A DNA stretch of 34,639 nt from Acidimicrobiia bacterium (lineage in GTDB: Bacteria > Actinomycetota > Acidimicrobiia > Acidimicrobiales > Bin134): assembly GCA_022821105.1 (NCBI GenBank), contig JAJEEH010000297.1, positions 1 through 34,639 on the forward strand, in the 5' to 3' direction. Under the pieces are notes generated by a model. The model saw only the letters and a program-made list of their open reading frames with translations. It had not been told where the DNA came from and did not search any database. The translations under genes and the position numbers were made by a program. Numbering within the stretch: the first letter of the stretch is position 1; the number at the start of each line of letters is the position of its first letter. Shown piece by piece: positions 33,426 through 34,639 of this stretch.

Positions 33426-33980
33426 TCACCCCAGACGCTCTCGGGCCAGCATCAGTCCGACGATCGACTTGGCGTCGGCCACCTCGCCGGAGGCCACCAA
33501 ATCGGGGACTTCGGCCAATTTGATGCGCTCGATGGCCATGTGCTGCTCCTCGATACCGTGGGGACGGCGGTCGGTGTCGGTCAGCTCAGTGGCCAAGTAG
33601 CAGTGGGTGATCTCGTCGCAAAACCCCGGAGAATTGTGGAACACGGCCAGCAGTTCCAAGTGCCCAGCCCGCTTGCCGATCTCCTCTTCCAGCTCCCGCT
33701 GGGCAGTCATCTCGGGAGGCTCGTCCTCACTGTCGAGCTTCCCGGCGGGAATCTCCAGCAGTTCCCGATTCACCGCAGGACGATACTGGCGCACCATGAT
33801 CACCTCTTGGCCGTCGAGGGGCACGATGACCGCGGCACCGGGATGGCGGACGATCTCCCGCTCATAGACAGAACCGTCGGGTGCCATTATCTCGGCAACG
33901 CTCACTGAGACCACCCGACCCTGCCATCCCTGCCGCTCTCCTACGGGGGTGAATCCTGCCCCGCCTTCGGTTGCCGTCAC
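33426..33980 (-). CDS. Nudix hydrolase, ADP-ribose pyrophosphatase type
   Basis: The Nudix box is AGKLDSEDEPPEMTAQRELEEEIG. The REL-EEE-IG metal-binding helix is intact, and the spacing between the first Gly and Glu is six residues instead of the canonical five. VIVPLDGQEVIMVRQYRPAVNRELLEIPAG just before it, and FCDEITHCYLA after it, fit ADP-ribose pyrophosphatases. GTG 33980, with GAGAGG upstream, gives 184 residues. TTG 33995, overlapping the pyrG stop as TTGA, is the alternative. It lies 7 bases before xerD. Confidence 0.92.
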   Translation of the reverse strand: MTATEGGAGFTPVGERQGWQGRVVSVSVAEIMAPDGSVYEREIVRHPGAAVIVPLDGQEVIMVRQYRPAVNRELLEIPAGKLDSEDEPPEMTAQRELEEEIGKRAGHLELLAVFHNSPGFCDEITHCYLATELTDTDRRPHGIEEQHMAIERIKLAEVPDLVASGEVADAKSIVGLMLARERLG

Positions 33981-33991
33981 TCGGCTGCCTC

Positions 33992-34639
33992 TCAATGAAG
34001 GGCTGGGGTCGAGGCCTCGGATGCTGCCTCATCCTGATCCGGGGCCACCGCCTCAGACGGGGTCTCTTCACCCTGTTCAGCAGCGACCCCGCTTTCCCGG
34101 CGATCCAATGCGGCCTTCACCAAACCGCAGAACAGCGGAGCGGGCCGATCGGGACGGCTCTTGAACTCGGGATGAGCCTGGGTTCCCACCCACCACGGGT
34201 GGCCGTTCAGTTCGATGAATTCCACCAATAGCCCGTCGGGCGACTCCCCGGCGAGCACGAAATCGGTGCCCTCGAATCGGCCACGAAGCTTGGGGTTGAA
34301 CTCGTAGCGGTGACGGTGGCGCTCCGACACCACCTCCGCGCCGTACACCTCAGCCACTTGAGTACCCGGCCGAAGCTTGGCCAAACATGCCCCCAGCCGC
34401 ATTGTGCCACCTTTGTCGGTGATGCCCCGCTGCGATTCCATCAGGTCGATAACCGGCCACGGCGTGCTGGGGTCGAACTCGCTGGAGTGGGCGTTGGCCA
34501 GGCCCAACACGTTGCGGGCATAGTCGATGGTCATCACCTGGAGCCCGAGGCACAGGCCCAGGCAGGGCAGGTTGTTCTCCCGGGCATAGGAGGCGGCGTT
34601 GATCTTGCCCTGGATCCCACGCTCTCCGAACCCGCCGGG
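33992..34639 (-). CDS. pyrG: CTP synthase, C-terminal glutamine amidotransferase part
   Basis: CTP synthase aminates UTP using ammonia from glutamine. The window holds 215 codons of the amidotransferase half, with the 5' part beyond the right edge. It starts in [12 protein letters not shown], followed by the nucleophile region CLGLCLGLQ and MRLGA, then RHRHRYEFN. It reaches the His-Glu pair in [16 protein letters not shown]. After the normal end ([12 protein letters not shown]) there is an extra acidic/alanine-rich tail of about 35 residues. It is the first gene of the pyrG-Nudix-xerD-HD set. Confidence 0.96.
   Translation of the reverse strand, partial: PGGFGERGIQGKINAASYARENNLPCLGLCLGLQVMTIDYARNVLGLANAHSSEFDPSTPWPVIDLMESQRGITDKGGTMRLGACLAKLRPGTQVAEVYGAEVVSERHRHRYEFNPKLRGRFEGTDFVLAGESPDGLLVEFIELNGHPWWVGTQAHPEFKSRPDRPAPLFCGLVKAALDRRESGVAAEQGEETPSEAVAPDQDEAASEASTPALH

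Noticed and set aside
1-34639. A defence island, biosynthetic cluster, CRISPR array or tRNA
   Set aside because: All gaps are about 100 bases or less, no repeat-spacer pattern or cloverleaf was seen, and nearly all genes are core metabolism or maintenance.

Overview
The window is a GC-rich, very densely packed piece of an actinobacterial chromosome. Gene content and order point to Actinomycetota, probably class Acidimicrobiia. The supporting signs are an smc-mutM-rnc-acp-plsX-rpmF-DUF177 block, a pyrG-Nudix-xerD block, a mycobacterial-type Kgd (fused E2/E1 oxoglutarate dehydrogenase), a UvrD2-like helicase and an alpha-methylacyl-CoA racemase. The class assignment is inference. I see no tRNA, rRNA, CRISPR array, insertion sequence or prophage, and no gene-free stretch above about 100 bases.

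Region 1 (1-14160, all minus strand) is a housekeeping block. In transcription order it runs: fakA-like kinase, recG, GNAT acetyltransferase, rsmD, coaD, a coiled-coil DivIVA-like protein, DUF177/YceD, rpmF, plsX, acyl carrier protein, rnc, an Fpg/MutM-fold protein, smc, and the 5' part of a membrane-anchored HtrA-like protease. Most neighbours overlap by 1-8 bases or are separated by fewer than 90. The block links fatty-acid/phospholipid priming, CoA synthesis, ribosome and RNA processing, and chromosome maintenance. Its standout is the MutM-fold protein in the usual mutM position. It keeps the H2TH region and zinc finger but has lost the catalytic Pro2/Glu3 and nearly every other reaction or lesion-recognition residue.

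Region 2 (14260-16163, plus strand) is a two-gene unit: a degenerate cold-shock-domain-like protein overlapping ATP-dependent PEP carboxykinase. Region 3 (16160-21904) holds galE, an unrecognised cytosolic beta-propeller-like protein, a stand-alone Lrp/AsnC effector domain (plus strand), and an overlapping minus-strand set of alpha-methylacyl-CoA racemase, PIG-L deacetylase and a small four-helix membrane protein, plus a small zincin.

Region 4 (21983-30184) has a short UvrD2-like helicase lacking the 2B insertion, a CPA2 antiporter with tandem universal-stress domains, exonuclease III, and kgd. xth and kgd diverge from a 41-bp, nearly symmetric promoter. Region 5 (30181-34639, minus strand) has a remnant SulP/STAS protein whose transport core is missing, an amidohydrolase, an HD-domain protein, xerD, a Nudix hydrolase and the 3' part of pyrG.

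A window-wide pattern is that seven genes without a Shine-Dalgarno sequence (smc, fakA, galE, uvrD-like, xth, kgd, amidohydrolase) carry a TANNNT hexamer ending 6-8 bases before the start codon. This suggests leaderless transcription, whereas many operon-internal genes have clear GGAGG-type sites. Everything here was read by eye; no database search was run.
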